This document shows, piece by piece, positions 12,089 to 23,100 of a stretch of DNA of 24,564 nucleotides (its first letter is position 1; each line of letters begins with the position of its first letter). The notes under the pieces are model-generated. The model saw only the letters and a list, made by a program, of their open reading frames with translations. It was not told the origin of the DNA and did not search any database. The translations under genes were made by a program, and so were the position numbers. This DNA comes from a virus: the IMG/VR virus record IMGVR_UViG_3300042197_002708, positions 1-24,564 of that record. The stretch is one strand, 5' to 3'.

Positions 12089-12465
12089 GCTTTTTATACG
12101 AGAGCCTTAACACTTGGATGCAGAATTCCGATGTGGGAGTTTCAAAAGAAACTTACCTAGACATGTGTGATATGCTAGGCAGCGAGCCGATCGAAGAAGA
12201 GATGCCTCCTGATGTAGGCGACTTTTCTTTAGAAGTACAGCAAAGCATTCAGGTGTTTAATTTGTTGAAAGATGTCTGGGATCCTTTTGGCGGAAATTAC
12301 TTAGGTAAAGATTTAACAATAATATTTCAGATCTTTGATTTATTAGAAATAGATAGTAGTTCTCGTAGCTTAGTCTTTAAAATAGTCCAGCACTTAGACT
12401 ATTGTAGAGCAGGAATAATAAAAAGAAAGCAAGACGCAAAAAGTTCGCAAAAGCCCTCTAAATGA
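12070..12465 (+). CDS. Frameshift extension of the tail assembly chaperone (gpT part of gpG-T)
   Basis: This -1-frame segment adds 131 residues to the first 132 of the upstream chaperone, giving a fusion of about 263 residues made in minor amounts; in lambda the T part contacts tube subunits and the G part the tape measure. The extension begins LFEEQISFLYESLNTW, has an acidic loop (EPIEEEMPPDVGDF) and ends basic (GIIKRKQDAKSSQKPSK). An ATG at 12118 exists but has no Shine-Dalgarno, and the open frame runs back through the slippery site, so frameshifting is the better explanation. The stop codon lies within the loop of a terminator hairpin. Confidence 0.8.
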   Translation, partial: LFEEQISFLYESLNTWMQNSDVGVSKETYLDMCDMLGSEPIEEEMPPDVGDFSLEVQQSIQVFNLLKDVWDPFGGNYLGKDLTIIFQIFDLLEIDSSSRSLVFKIVQHLDYCRAGIIKRKQDAKSSQKPSK

Positions 12466-12475
12466 GGGCTTTTTT
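12449..12475 (+). terminator. Rho-independent terminator overlapping the chaperone stop codon
   Basis: AAAAGCCCTC (12449-12458), loop TAAAT, GAGGGC (12464-12469), then TTTTTT (12470-12475). The stop codon of the frameshift extension (12463-12465) spans the loop and second arm. It separates the tail tube/chaperone transcript from the tape measure gene. Confidence 0.8.
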
Positions 12476-12495
12476 GTGCTCTTTTATTAATAGGT

Positions 12496-12524
12496 TTGAC
12501 AATTTTTAGCCCTTGTGCTATAAT
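12496..12524 (+). promoter_or_regulatory. Consensus promoter for tape measure and fibre genes
   Basis: Perfect TTGACA (12496-12501), 17 bp, perfect TATAAT (12519-12524), with TG at -15/-14 region (TGTGC before the -10). The predicted start near 12531 gives a leader of about 48 bases containing the AGGAG site of the tape measure gene. It lies just after a terminator, so the distal tail genes form their own transcription unit. Confidence 0.85.
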
Positions 12525-12578
12525 CTGAGGTAAACAAAAGCACCTGTAAAAAATTACAGAATACCAGCAGGAGACCCT

Positions 12579-15500
12579 ATGGCTACAAAAATTAATGTAG
12601 ATATCAACGTATCAGACAACGGTACAGCCAAAAAATCAACAGAAGCTGCAGAAAGATTAAAAAAGACCTATGATGCAGCAGCCAAAAGTGCTAGCAAAAT
12701 TGGGGCTTCTCCTACAATGGCAGGGGCTGCTTCCCGCGCTACCAGCAGTGCTGAATTAGTAGAATACAACCGCAATCGGTCCCTTGCTATGGGGACCGGT
12801 GCTAGTGCTCGTGACTTTGCAAAGCAAGCTGAAGGATTAGGCGGATTAGTAAGATTATATGCAACCTTTGCAGCAAATATATTTGCTGTGAGCGCAGCAT
12901 TTGGGGCATTAAGCTCTGCAATGGACACCACAAACATGATTCGTGGGTTGGACCAGCTTGGAGCTGCAACTGGAGTTGCTTTAGGTGCTTTGAGTAAAAG
13001 GCTAGTAGAAACCACCGGAGGTGCTGTAAGTATTCGCGAAGCGATGGAAGCAACAGTCAAGGCTTCCGCCGCAGGTATTGACAGCTCAAGTATTTTACGT
13101 TTGGGTAAAGTAGCACAACAAGCCTCTGTTGCTTTAGGTGTAAATGCTTCCGATGCCCTAAACCGCTTAAGTCGCGGTGTTGTTAAACTAGAGCCTGAAT
13201 TACTAGACGAATTGGGTATTTTTACAAAGATTGATCCAGCGGTAAAAAAGTACGCTGAAAGCGTAAACAAAGCTGTATCCGAGCTAACAGACTTTGAGCG
13301 TCGCCAAGCTTTCTTGAATGCTGTAGTAGAAGAAGGCGAGCAAAAGTTTTCTCAGATTGAAATAGACACTAATCCCTACACAAAGCTGAGTGCTGCACTC
13401 CAAAATACTCTTCAAAACGCCCTAGAGTTAATTAACAAGGGCCTAGGACCGATTGCTAACTTTTTAGCAGAGAGTCCGAGTGCCCTAACAGCTGCACTTG
13501 TTGCTTTAGGAAGCGTATTAGTGCGCCAAGCTCTTCCTGCTTTAGGACAGGTTCGTGCAGGATTAGCCGCTGCAGCAGAAGAAGCGGCAGAAACAGCAGG
13601 AAGAAGAGCCCAGCAGGCACTAGCTGCCCGACAAAAAGCAGATCAAATTATTTTAGATCAAGTTGAACTACAAATAGAAAAAGAAGTCGCAGCAGTTGTG
13701 GATGGCCAAAAAAGATTAGAAAAACTACAAGAAAAAGGTTACAGCAGAAGAACCGCGTTTGGCAGACTATTGAGCAAAGATGTTAATGAGTTAGAAGAAA
13801 AAGATTTTCAAAGAGCAGAATCAAGAGTACAAGCTCTTTCCAAGTCTAAAAAAGCGGCGGATCAAGAAGAAGCTGCTCTTGGCAGGATTATTATTAATAG
13901 TACACGCGGACAAATAAAACTAACTGAAGATCTTGCCAGTGCTAAAGAAAAAGCACAAATAAAAGCAGAACAAGATGCAAAAAGTAATACTATTTTGGGA
14001 TTGACTCAAAGAGCTGCAGTCAAAGCTGATGTTGCCGCAAAAAAAGATGCTTTAGTAAGTAATGCAGCATATAACGCAAGTCTTATTGGTCCGGTTGGAG
14101 CAATGAGAATTTTTAAAGCAGAAACAGAAAAGTCTGGACTAGCATTAAAAGGGTTTGCTCTAGCCACTCTAACTGCTAGAGCAGCATTAGGTGCTTTAGC
14201 AGGTGCTTTAGGTACTGTGTTGAGCGCCCTTAATGGAGTATTTTTAGTAATAACAATAGTAACTACTGCTTTTGCTCTTTTAAGCGGGTTTTTTACTACA
14301 AAAGAGGTAGGGGCTTTTAGTAGTGAGTTAGACAATCTAGAGTCTACAACAGAAAACTTAGGAAAAACTTTTGAAAAAACAGGAAGATTAAATCCTTTTT
14401 CCGAAGATAGCCTAAAGGCAAGGTCTGCGGCCCTTATTGAGTTTTCTCAGGGTTTGGATAGCACTGCTTCTGCTGCTCAAAGAGCTTTAGGGTCACTAAA
14501 CGACAGTACTCTAGCCAATTTTGGAAATAACTTTTTAGAGTTTTTTAATATTGGTGGTGTAAGCTCTGATTTTGCTGATACTTTTGCAGGCAGCATAAGA
14601 CTTGCATTGCAAGAGATTGGCGATCCTCAAATACAAAAAGAGGCAAAAGCCAAAATCGAGAGCCTACTAAAAATAGATCCAAATGCAGCTGATTTTGTAA
14701 AAAATCTTAGAGAAAAACTTAAAGAACTAGGTCCTGCGTCTACCGAAGTGGCAGCAGTAGCAAAAGTATTTAAAAACGCAGGAATAGAAGCAGGAAATGC
14801 CGCTAGCAGAATAACAGAAGTAAAAACTGCTTTAGACGATACACGCAAAAGTTTTAATAGTTTACAAGACTCTTACAAAATAAAAAATCCTATTATAGAA
14901 TATGCAGAAAATGGGGTTAAAGCCCTAGAAAAATTACAGGCAGCAACAACTAAAGCCAGAACTCCACAAGAGGCAGGTCAGGCAGTACGGGAAGCAATAG
15001 AGTTACAAGATACCGTTCCTATTTTTGGAGATATTAGCTCTGAAGAACTCAGAAGAAAACTTCCAGATTTTGAAAAATTTTTAGAGGAAGCGCAGGCAAA
15101 AGTAGGCCCTAATGCACAATTACCTAGAGATACACTTGTTGATGCTTTAGGTAAAGCTTTTGGAAATGAAGCAGCTGGCAGAATAGCCGCAGGATTAGCA
15201 AACTTTAATGGTATAATAAGAGCTCAGCTAGATGTAGAAAAGAAAAAGAATGAAAATGCTTTTAAAGAATTTGCACTTTCTTTAACCGGAGGCTTCGACG
15301 CACGTACCACAGCTTTAGAAATTTCAAAAGCTCAGGCAGAATTAACAAAAGTAAGATCTGAGTTTGAGTTAGCACAAAAAGGAACAACTCCTCTAACTGC
15401 AACACAAAAAGAAGGATTTGAACAAAAGATACAAGCAGCAAACAATGCAGTATTAATAACACAAATAAAAGAAAAGCTAGCAAAAGAAAAAGAAAATTTA

Positions 15501-18500
15501 GCTGTTTTTACCAAGATTAATACTATACTAAAAATTGAGTTTGAAGCCTTAAAAGCTAAAACTGAGTTAAGTGTCTTAAACGGAGGCATCAATGAAGAAA
15601 ACTTGGCAATAAGACAAAAAGAGCTACAGCTTGAAATACTTATTTTAGAAAAGCGACAAAAACTAGACGAAATTTCTAGCAGAGAAAAAGTATTAGCAAT
15701 ACAAGTGCAAGCTTTACGTGATGCAGGATATGAAGCAGAGGCAGCGGAAGAAGAAAAGAGAGAAAAAAGATTACTCAACGCAGAAAAGAACAAAATTGTA
15801 GCTGAAAACAATTTAGCTGTTAAAAAAGCAGAACTTAACACAGAGCTAAAATTAATAGACATACAATTTAAAAAGGTACAGAATGCATACACAATACTAG
15901 ATCTTGAAAATCAGATTGCTCAAGTAAAATCAGAAAAAGAAGTCAGTTTTGAAGAAAGAAGCTTAGAACTAGACATTAGAAGATCTCAAATAACTAGAAG
16001 CGAACTAATAGCCAGAAAACAGTTTGCAGCTATAAATAAAGCAGAAGTAGATCTGCAGAAAAAAGTACAAGACAGAACTTCCTCTTATGTAAGCACACAG
16101 ATTAAACTAAGCCAAGATCTTGCTAAGGCGAAGGCGTCAAACAATCAAGAAGAGGTAAACAGTTTAGAAAAGCAAATAGAGCTACAGTATACTTCATTTG
16201 GGATAGATCTAGGAAGAATTAGAGAAGATTCTAGGCTAGATTCAGCCAATAAATTTCTAGATATAGAAGAAGAACGACTAAATCTTCTAGACAAAGAGAA
16301 CTCTACTACACGAGAAATACAAGATGTCAGAACTCAAGGAATCAGAGAAGAACAGCAATACAATATTGGAATTCAAGAAAATAGATTAGAAAGTCTAAAG
16401 CAAATAGGAGCAGTGGAAGAGTCCCGTTATCTGCTGTTAAAAAATTCTTTAGAAATAGCAAAACTAGAGTTTGACTTTGAAAACCGTAAAAAAGACGCAA
16501 TTACAAGTACACTGAGAGCAATTGAAGATAGCCAGCGTAGAGTATCTGGTGGAACACTAACCGAAGAGCAGATAGCTTTAGAGCAAAATCTCCAAGAAGC
16601 CCTAGCTTTTAGATTGGGTATAACTATTTCTAAGCTATCAGCAGAAAAAACTATAAGACAAGACATATTAGCTATTGTAGGCGATATTGCAGTAAAAGAC
16701 GCAAAACGAGCAGAAGACGCCAAAAAGTTAACAGATCAGTACAAAGAAATGGCTGATGCTGCAAAACTTCTTGGAGACGTATTTGACGGGTTCGGCGATC
16801 GTTTCGCAGAAACCGTTGGCGGGTTGTCATCAGTCTTACAAACCGACCTAGAAAAACGCAATGCTCTAGAAAAAGAGTACGAGCAAAAAAGACTAATTGC
16901 AGCTGAAAAGTATAGAAACAATGAAAGCAAGCGTAGACAAGAGCTTTTAAAGTTACAAGGAGAAAATGCGGACAAGAGCTTGGCCTTAGATGCAGAAGTT
17001 GTTTCTAAAGCTTCAGGATCTTTTAAGTCACTTTTCAAAGAAAAGACAGCAGCTTACAAGGCGTTCTCTTTAGTAGAAAAAGCAGCGGCAGTAACCACTT
17101 TTGCTTTAAACGCGCAGATCATTGCCAGCAACTTGGCAACTCTTGCAAGCAGAGTTAGTGCTGGTGTAGCACAGCTATTTGCTCAAGGAGGATTCGCCGG
17201 GTTCGCCGCCTCTGCGGCATTTTTAGCACTCATGGGCAGCTTGGGAATTTTTGGTGGTAAAAGCGTGAAAAATACTTCAGGACCCTCAACTGAAGACGTA
17301 CAAAAAGCTCAAACAACTGGTCAAAGCTTTCAGGGAGGTGTACTCACCACCCGCACAGGTGCTTTGAGTTCAGACCCAACAAAGACCCTAGAAAGCATTG
17401 ACGAATCCTTAGAGATCTTAAAGACCAACAGTTTTGAAGAACTTGACTTTTCAAACAAAAACCTAAAGACTTTGAGTAATATAGAGCGCAATACAAAGGG
17501 GTTATCAGAAGCTCTTGCAATATTTGCTCTTTCAGCCTCAGGTAACGTCCCAACAGGAAGCAAAACTTCGGGCCCATTTGGTTTCGGAGGCGGAGTATTA
17601 GGTAAGGGATTAAGTTTAGCATCAGGAGCTTTAGGAGCATTTGGTGGGTTCTTGGGTGGTACTGCAGGTGCCAGTTATTTAAGTAACCTGTTGTTAAACA
17701 CTTTTGGAACTGCTTTAACCGGAATTGCCTCTCCTTTAACCAGTATTATTACTTCAGCGTTTGGACCAGTCGGAGCCGCTTTAGGTTTCTTACTAGGTAA
17801 AAACCTAGACAAAGTTTTAAATTCTGTTTTTGGCGGAAAAACAACAAAGACCTTAAAAGATGTTACACTTACTATTGATGGCCAGTTAAACAAATTATCA
17901 GAAGCAAATTCAGAACTCATCAAAACTTTTGCTGTTTTACAAGTAAAAATTGATGGTGGATGGTTCAGAAGCGATAAGATCTTTGATGAGTTGTTTCAAT
18001 TAGAAACTCCAGACTTGGTAAAAGAGTATGTTGGAAGCTTGTTCAAAGATATTAAAACTGGGATTGAGGTTGCAGGGGCCTCGTTTGGCATGGACATAAC
18101 CAAAGTTTTAGAAACCTTTTTAACAGAACCAATCAAAATTAGCTTAAAAGACTTAAAACCAGAAGAAGTAGCAGAAGCCTTAAAGAACCAAGTAAGCATA
18201 GCTTTTAACCAAATTGCCTTAGCAGGTTTTGAACCACTTATAAAAGCACTTCGTGACCCTCTCGAAGAAGCAGGAACTACCCTAACCCGGTTGAGTAGTC
18301 AGGTAACCTTATTCGACCAAGCCATGAGCTTGGTGGGCAAAAGTGTTGGAAATATAACAAACACTTTAAAAGTGGTTGTTGCAGATGACTTGATTGAACT
18401 CGTAGGAGGTGTAGAAACCTTCCAAGAAAAAATCAGTTTCTTCCGCGAAAACTTCTTGAGTGAAGCAGAGCAGATTGCTCCTATTGCTGAAGCTCTAAGG

Positions 18501-20123
18501 AAAGAACTGAGTTCTTTAGGAGTCTCTGGAACATTGAGTAGAGATCAGTTTAAGGCCTTGGTCTTGAGCCAAGACTTAGCAACAGACAGTGGTAGAAATA
18601 CTTTTGCTGCTTTGTTAAATGTTGCAGAAGCTTTTGATACTGTGGCGTCCGCTGCAGAAGAAGCGCAAAGCAAACTGGATGGTTTCGTAAAAGACATTCG
18701 TGACTTTATTCGTGAACAAACCCTAGACTTGGTCAAGCCGTCACAGACTACCAAAGCGTTATTCCAAGAGTTTGGTAGCACAGTAAGCAAGAGCCTACAA
18801 GGTGACGAAAACAGTTTAAGCTATCTTCCAGACATTGCTTCACAAACAATCGAAAGTGCTCGTAACAGCAGTAGTAGCCTTCGTGAGTTTAATAAGCTAC
18901 GTGCTGGCATAATCGGCAGTTTGGGCGAGGTAGCTTCTAAAATTGAAAGTGGCGACTTAAAGATTTTAACTCCTCAAGAGCAAAGCAATGTGTTGCTACA
19001 AGAAATTGTTGACAACACAGGAAACCTAGCCCAAGACTTAGCAAAAGAAATCGATCGACAAGCTCAGATTACAGCAGTAAAAGCAGACTTGCTGTCTGAC
19101 CCTGAAAAACTTCAAGCAGCTGTTGCAGCTTCTGTTGTTGAAGCAGGTGACTTTGGTTCTAGCGACGTTCCTATCTCACAGGCAACCTTGGACTTTTTAG
19201 CAGAAGAGGCTAGAGTTCAGGAAATTTACGACCTTTTAGGAGAAGGCGAAAAGGGACCAAGAGAAACTCGCATGGCTGCTGTAGGGCAACTAGTAGGTTT
19301 AGCTATTCCAGGAGCTTCAGCCGCACAATTGGCAGGAGACATAATTGGCGGCAAATCACTAAGTGATGCTTTAGCATCAAAAGTAGACAAGATTTCTCTC
19401 GATGCTTTGGGCATAAAAGCGCCTTCTTTAGACGCTATTATAAATGGCATCTCAGAAGGGGCAAAAGCATTACAAGTTGCAGGTACTTATGTAGCGGCTC
19501 AAGCAGTTAACGTTGTTCAAGCTGCTAAAAATACTGTAAACTCTTTGATTGATGCAGTTACTGGTGGAAATTCTGGTTCAAGCATACTAGATTCCTTACA
19601 GCAGCAAGCTTTAAATGAAAGCTCTGGAGACGCAGCTATATCTGCAGCAGATTTTGCTACATCACAGCAAACAAGCGGTAACATTTCCGGAGACTGGGAC
19701 GGCCCTAGGTTAGCATTAGGAGGTGCCTTTAACAAAGGCATCAAAATGTTTGAAACCGGAGGAGCTTTTACTAACTCTGTGGTCAGCAATCCAACCATGT
19801 TCCCTCTAGGAGTAATGGGAGAAGCCGGACCAGAAGCAATCATGCCCTTAACCCGTACAAGCGACGGATCTTTAGGCGTTCAAGCAGAGTTACCACGTTT
19901 TAGTACACAACAAGACAAAACTCCAGAAACTCTAGTATTAGAACTAAAAGAACTAAGAAAAGAAATGGAAAAAGTACGTATTGGTGTAGAAACTACAGCG
20001 ACGGGTACTAATAAAACATTTAGATTATTAGACAGAGTTGCTCAAGACGGAGACTCTCTCAATGTAGTAACAACAAGCAGCAGTCTTGTATCCATTCAAG
20101 GAATAAAAGGCGGTAGTTTTTAA
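12579..20123 (+). CDS. Tape measure protein (2514 aa)
   Basis: The tape measure sets tail length and is ejected with the DNA. Evidence: very large size, position after the frameshifted chaperones, hydrophobic segments (about 93-113, 530-572, 1498-1562 and a Gly/Ala-rich stretch 1668-1747), a long charged coiled-coil region (about 330-420 and 890-1440), and the tape-measure hallmark GEAGPEAIMPL near the end (about 2414-2424). From the usual ratio of about 0.15 nm per residue the tail would be roughly 380 nm, long for a siphovirus. I see no clear lysozyme or peptidase motif. The part from about 13,600 to 16,750 is AT-rich with arginine mostly AGA; the two ends use mainly CGT/CGC. AGGAG Shine-Dalgarno, own consensus promoter. 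Confidence 0.95.
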   Translation: MATKINVDINVSDNGTAKKSTEAAERLKKTYDAAAKSASKIGASPTMAGAASRATSSAELVEYNRNRSLAMGTGASARDFAKQAEGLGGLVRLYATFAANIFAVSAAFGALSSAMDTTNMIRGLDQLGAATGVALGALSKRLVETTGGAVSIREAMEATVKASAAGIDSSSILRLGKVAQQASVALGVNASDALNRLSRGVVKLEPELLDELGIFTKIDPAVKKYAESVNKAVSELTDFERRQAFLNAVVEEGEQKFSQIEIDTNPYTKLSAALQNTLQNALELINKGLGPIANFLAESPSALTAALVALGSVLVRQALPALGQVRAGLAAAAEEAAETAGRRAQQALAARQKADQIILDQVELQIEKEVAAVVDGQKRLEKLQEKGYSRRTAFGRLLSKDVNELEEKDFQRAESRVQALSKSKKAADQEEAALGRIIINSTRGQIKLTEDLASAKEKAQIKAEQDAKSNTILGLTQRAAVKADVAAKKDALVSNAAYNASLIGPVGAMRIFKAETEKSGLALKGFALATLTARAALGALAGALGTVLSALNGVFLVITIVTTAFALLSGFFTTKEVGAFSSELDNLESTTENLGKTFEKTGRLNPFSEDSLKARSAALIEFSQGLDSTASAAQRALGSLNDSTLANFGNNFLEFFNIGGVSSDFADTFAGSIRLALQEIGDPQIQKEAKAKIESLLKIDPNAADFVKNLREKLKELGPASTEVAAVAKVFKNAGIEAGNAASRITEVKTALDDTRKSFNSLQDSYKIKNPIIEYAENGVKALEKLQAATTKARTPQEAGQAVREAIELQDTVPIFGDISSEELRRKLPDFEKFLEEAQAKVGPNAQLPRDTLVDALGKAFGNEAAGRIAAGLANFNGIIRAQLDVEKKKNENAFKEFALSLTGGFDARTTALEISKAQAELTKVRSEFELAQKGTTPLTATQKEGFEQKIQAANNAVLITQIKEKLAKEKENLAVFTKINTILKIEFEALKAKTELSVLNGGINEENLAIRQKELQLEILILEKRQKLDEISSREKVLAIQVQALRDAGYEAEAAEEEKREKRLLNAEKNKIVAENNLAVKKAELNTELKLIDIQFKKVQNAYTILDLENQIAQVKSEKEVSFEERSLELDIRRSQITRSELIARKQFAAINKAEVDLQKKVQDRTSSYVSTQIKLSQDLAKAKASNNQEEVNSLEKQIELQYTSFGIDLGRIREDSRLDSANKFLDIEEERLNLLDKENSTTREIQDVRTQGIREEQQYNIGIQENRLESLKQIGAVEESRYLLLKNSLEIAKLEFDFENRKKDAITSTLRAIEDSQRRVSGGTLTEEQIALEQNLQEALAFRLGITISKLSAEKTIRQDILAIVGDIAVKDAKRAEDAKKLTDQYKEMADAAKLLGDVFDGFGDRFAETVGGLSSVLQTDLEKRNALEKEYEQKRLIAAEKYRNNESKRRQELLKLQGENADKSLALDAEVVSKASGSFKSLFKEKTAAYKAFSLVEKAAAVTTFALNAQIIASNLATLASRVSAGVAQLFAQGGFAGFAASAAFLALMGSLGIFGGKSVKNTSGPSTEDVQKAQTTGQSFQGGVLTTRTGALSSDPTKTLESIDESLEILKTNSFEELDFSNKNLKTLSNIERNTKGLSEALAIFALSASGNVPTGSKTSGPFGFGGGVLGKGLSLASGALGAFGGFLGGTAGASYLSNLLLNTFGTALTGIASPLTSIITSAFGPVGAALGFLLGKNLDKVLNSVFGGKTTKTLKDVTLTIDGQLNKLSEANSELIKTFAVLQVKIDGGWFRSDKIFDELFQLETPDLVKEYVGSLFKDIKTGIEVAGASFGMDITKVLETFLTEPIKISLKDLKPEEVAEALKNQVSIAFNQIALAGFEPLIKALRDPLEEAGTTLTRLSSQVTLFDQAMSLVGKSVGNITNTLKVVVADDLIELVGGVETFQEKISFFRENFLSEAEQIAPIAEALRKELSSLGVSGTLSRDQFKALVLSQDLATDSGRNTFAALLNVAEAFDTVASAAEEAQSKLDGFVKDIRDFIREQTLDLVKPSQTTKALFQEFGSTVSKSLQGDENSLSYLPDIASQTIESARNSSSSLREFNKLRAGIIGSLGEVASKIESGDLKILTPQEQSNVLLQEIVDNTGNLAQDLAKEIDRQAQITAVKADLLSDPEKLQAAVAASVVEAGDFGSSDVPISQATLDFLAEEARVQEIYDLLGEGEKGPRETRMAAVGQLVGLAIPGASAAQLAGDIIGGKSLSDALASKVDKISLDALGIKAPSLDAIINGISEGAKALQVAGTYVAAQAVNVVQAAKNTVNSLIDAVTGGNSGSSILDSLQQQALNESSGDAAISAADFATSQQTSGNISGDWDGPRLALGGAFNKGIKMFETGGAFTNSVVSNPTMFPLGVMGEAGPEAIMPLTRTSDGSLGVQAELPRFSTQQDKTPETLVLELKELRKEMEKVRIGVETTATGTNKTFRLLDRVAQDGDSLNVVTTSSSLVSIQGIKGGSF

Positions 20124-20135
20124 AAGGGAATATTA

Positions 20136-23100
20136 ATGTCAATAACAATAGAACTAAAAAATTCTAATGTTTCAGGCAGAGCTCCAACAGTTTCAGACCT
20201 AGAATGGGGGGAGCTTGCCATCAATACAGCTGATGGCAAGCTCTTTTACAAGAAATATGTTGAGGAAACTGAAGCAGGAGTTATAGATAGTTTTGATGCG
20301 GTTAGTTTAGGTACTATAAGTGGTACTCTAAACCTGGAAACTCAAACAACAGGAGTATTGCCTTATACCAGGGGAGGTACTGGTGCTAACTCTAGACAAA
20401 GTGCACTAAATGAACTAGTAGCATCTGTAACTACCGGAACATATCTTAGAGGTAATGGCTCTAACGCAGTTATGTCTACTATTTTGGCCGGCGACGTTCC
20501 TATTTTAAATCAAAATACTACAGGTACCTCTTCTAATATTACAGGAGTTTTAGCGGCTGCAAACGGAGGAACAGGTATTGTTTCTCCTGGTACAGCGGGT
20601 AACGTACTCACTTCTAATGGAACCGGATGGGTAAGTTCTGGTATTCCTGTAAATATTGAGGATGTAATGACTGAGCTTGAGGGCCGAATAAGAAGCTCAG
20701 AGTTAGCAACTGACTTAGCTTCAAGAATAAATCTAATTGATGGAGATAGTACTGTAGCTGGTTCTGTTAATAACAGACTATCAAATTATACAACTACGTC
20801 CGCTTTAGAGAGTAGTTACTATACAAAACAACAATCTGACGCTGCCGTAACTGCTGCAACAAACAATTTAGTTTCAACACAGACTCTAGCAAATTCTTTG
20901 TCTAATTATGTTACACAAAGTAACTTAGACTTAAACTATTTTACAAAAGAACTTACTAACAATGCAATTGCTGTAGCCACTGATGCCCTTGTTTCTGCCC
21001 AGGACTTGGTCGGTGAGCTTGCTAACTATACTAACACAGCCGCTTTAGAAGAAAATTACTATACAATAACTGAAGCTGATTCAGCTATTGCTTCCGCTAC
21101 TAGTACTCTCGTAAGTAATACTACTTTAGCTAATTATACTAATACAGCTACTTTACAACAAAACTACTATACTAAAACAGCTACTGATTCAGCTATTTCT
21201 TCAGCTACTAGTACTCTAGTAAGTAATTCAGCTCTAACAACTGAACTAGCTAATTATACTAATACAGCTACTTTACAACAAAACTACTATACTAAAACAG
21301 CTACTGATTCAGCTATTTCTTCAGCTACTAGTACTCTAGTAAGTAACTCAGGTCTAGCAACTGAACTAGGTAATTATACTAATACAGCTACTTTACAACA
21401 AAACTACTATACTAAAACAGCTACTGATTCAGCTATTTCTTCAGCTACTAGTACTCTAGTAAGTAACTCAGGTCTAGCAACTGAACTAGGTAATTATACT
21501 AATACAGCTACTTTACAACAAAACTACTATACTAAAACAGATACTGATTCGGCTATTTCTTCAGCTACTAGTACTCTAGTAAGTAACTCAGGTCTAGCAA
21601 CTGAACTAGGTAATTATACTAATACAGCTACCTTACAACAAAACTACTATACTAAAACAGCTACTGATTCAGCTATTTCTTCAGCTACTAGTACTCTAGT
21701 AAGTACTAGTACTCTTAATGATTACGCAACAACCGTTAGTCTTCAAAACTTGGCAGAAACTGTAGCAGGTCCTGAAGGTACAGAGGCTCAATACACAATA
21801 AAAATAGATAATAACGGCCATGTTGCAGGATTTGGTTTAAGTAGTACAAGTGTAAATGGCACCCCTACTAGTGCATTTGTTATAAGAGCAGATAAGTTTG
21901 CAATCATAAATCCTAGTAGTGAAGCAGATAATTTAACTAATAACCCTAGTGCTGATAATATTCCTTTTATAGTAGAAAATGGCATAACTTATATAAAAAG
22001 TGCATTTATACCTACTCTTACAGCTAATAAAATAAATACTAATGGATTGAGTATTTATTCAGCTGATGGAAGTACTTTGCTATTTAATGCAGGTTCTAAT
22101 ACACCTATAGATTCCACAAAAGTTTCTGGATTAGGCAGTCTAGCAGTAAAAAACGAAGTTTTATACGAAGATTTACAAAGTGACATTGGAGCCATACTTA
22201 CAGTAAGTTCTTTGCCTACCTATTATTCAGGAGAGATCTTATCTTTAAATAATGTTTTATACAGGTTTAATCCTTCTACCAGCATTACTAGTGTAGTTGG
22301 CTTCTACCCTTCAGACCGAGGAAGCTATGATAATTTTGGATCTTCGGTATCTATTAGTAGAAACGGATTAATACTTGTAGCAGGAGCTCTAAACTGGGAC
22401 CTTTCCACAGGAGGAGACAACAAAGGGGCCGTTTATACTTTTTATAGAAGTGGAAATACTTGGATACAACAGTATACAACGTCAGAATCTGCATCGATAG
22501 CAGACGATCAATTTGGTTCTGCTTGTTGTTTGGACGATACAGGTTTAAAATTAGTTGTTGCTAGCCAAGGATATGACTCCGGAGGATTTAGCTCAGTCGG
22601 TAAAGTAGCTACCTATACTAGACAAAACACAGGCTCTGCTTGGACTTTGGCACACACCCTATATAATTCTACTCCCATAAGTTTTGATTACTTTGGCAGC
22701 GGTCTTAGTATGGATAAGTGGGGCAGCGTTTTGGCTGTAGGCATAAAAGGAAAAAGTTCTAGTAAGGGACAAGTACAAATTTATACTTCCGTTGCTCCAG
22801 CAGGGTGGGGGCTGTCAGCCACAATTGAGTCTCCAGTAAATACTAACAACTATGGCTTTGGCACTTCAGTATCTTTAAGCGGCAACGGGACCGTACTGGC
22901 TGTCAGTACTTCAACGGACTATATTTGGTTTTACGACAAAGTAGGGAACAGTTGGGTACTAAGAAACAGTCTAGTACAGGGAACAACAGCCTCAGACAGT
23001 AGTTCTGTATGCTTAGATAACAGTGGAAATATATTACTAGTAGGTAATCCACTACATACTGGTTCAGTTGGAAAATATACTATATATGATTATATTGCAC

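Noticed and set aside
12668-13270. 200-codon minus-strand ORF inside the tape measure gene
   Set aside because: Shadow of Ala/Ser-rich plus-strand coding sequence; no start signals. The same applies to the minus-strand ORF at 15332-15892.
21131-21704. CRISPR array
   Set aside because: The repeats are contiguous, 120 bp, in frame and encode the fibre; there are no unique spacers.
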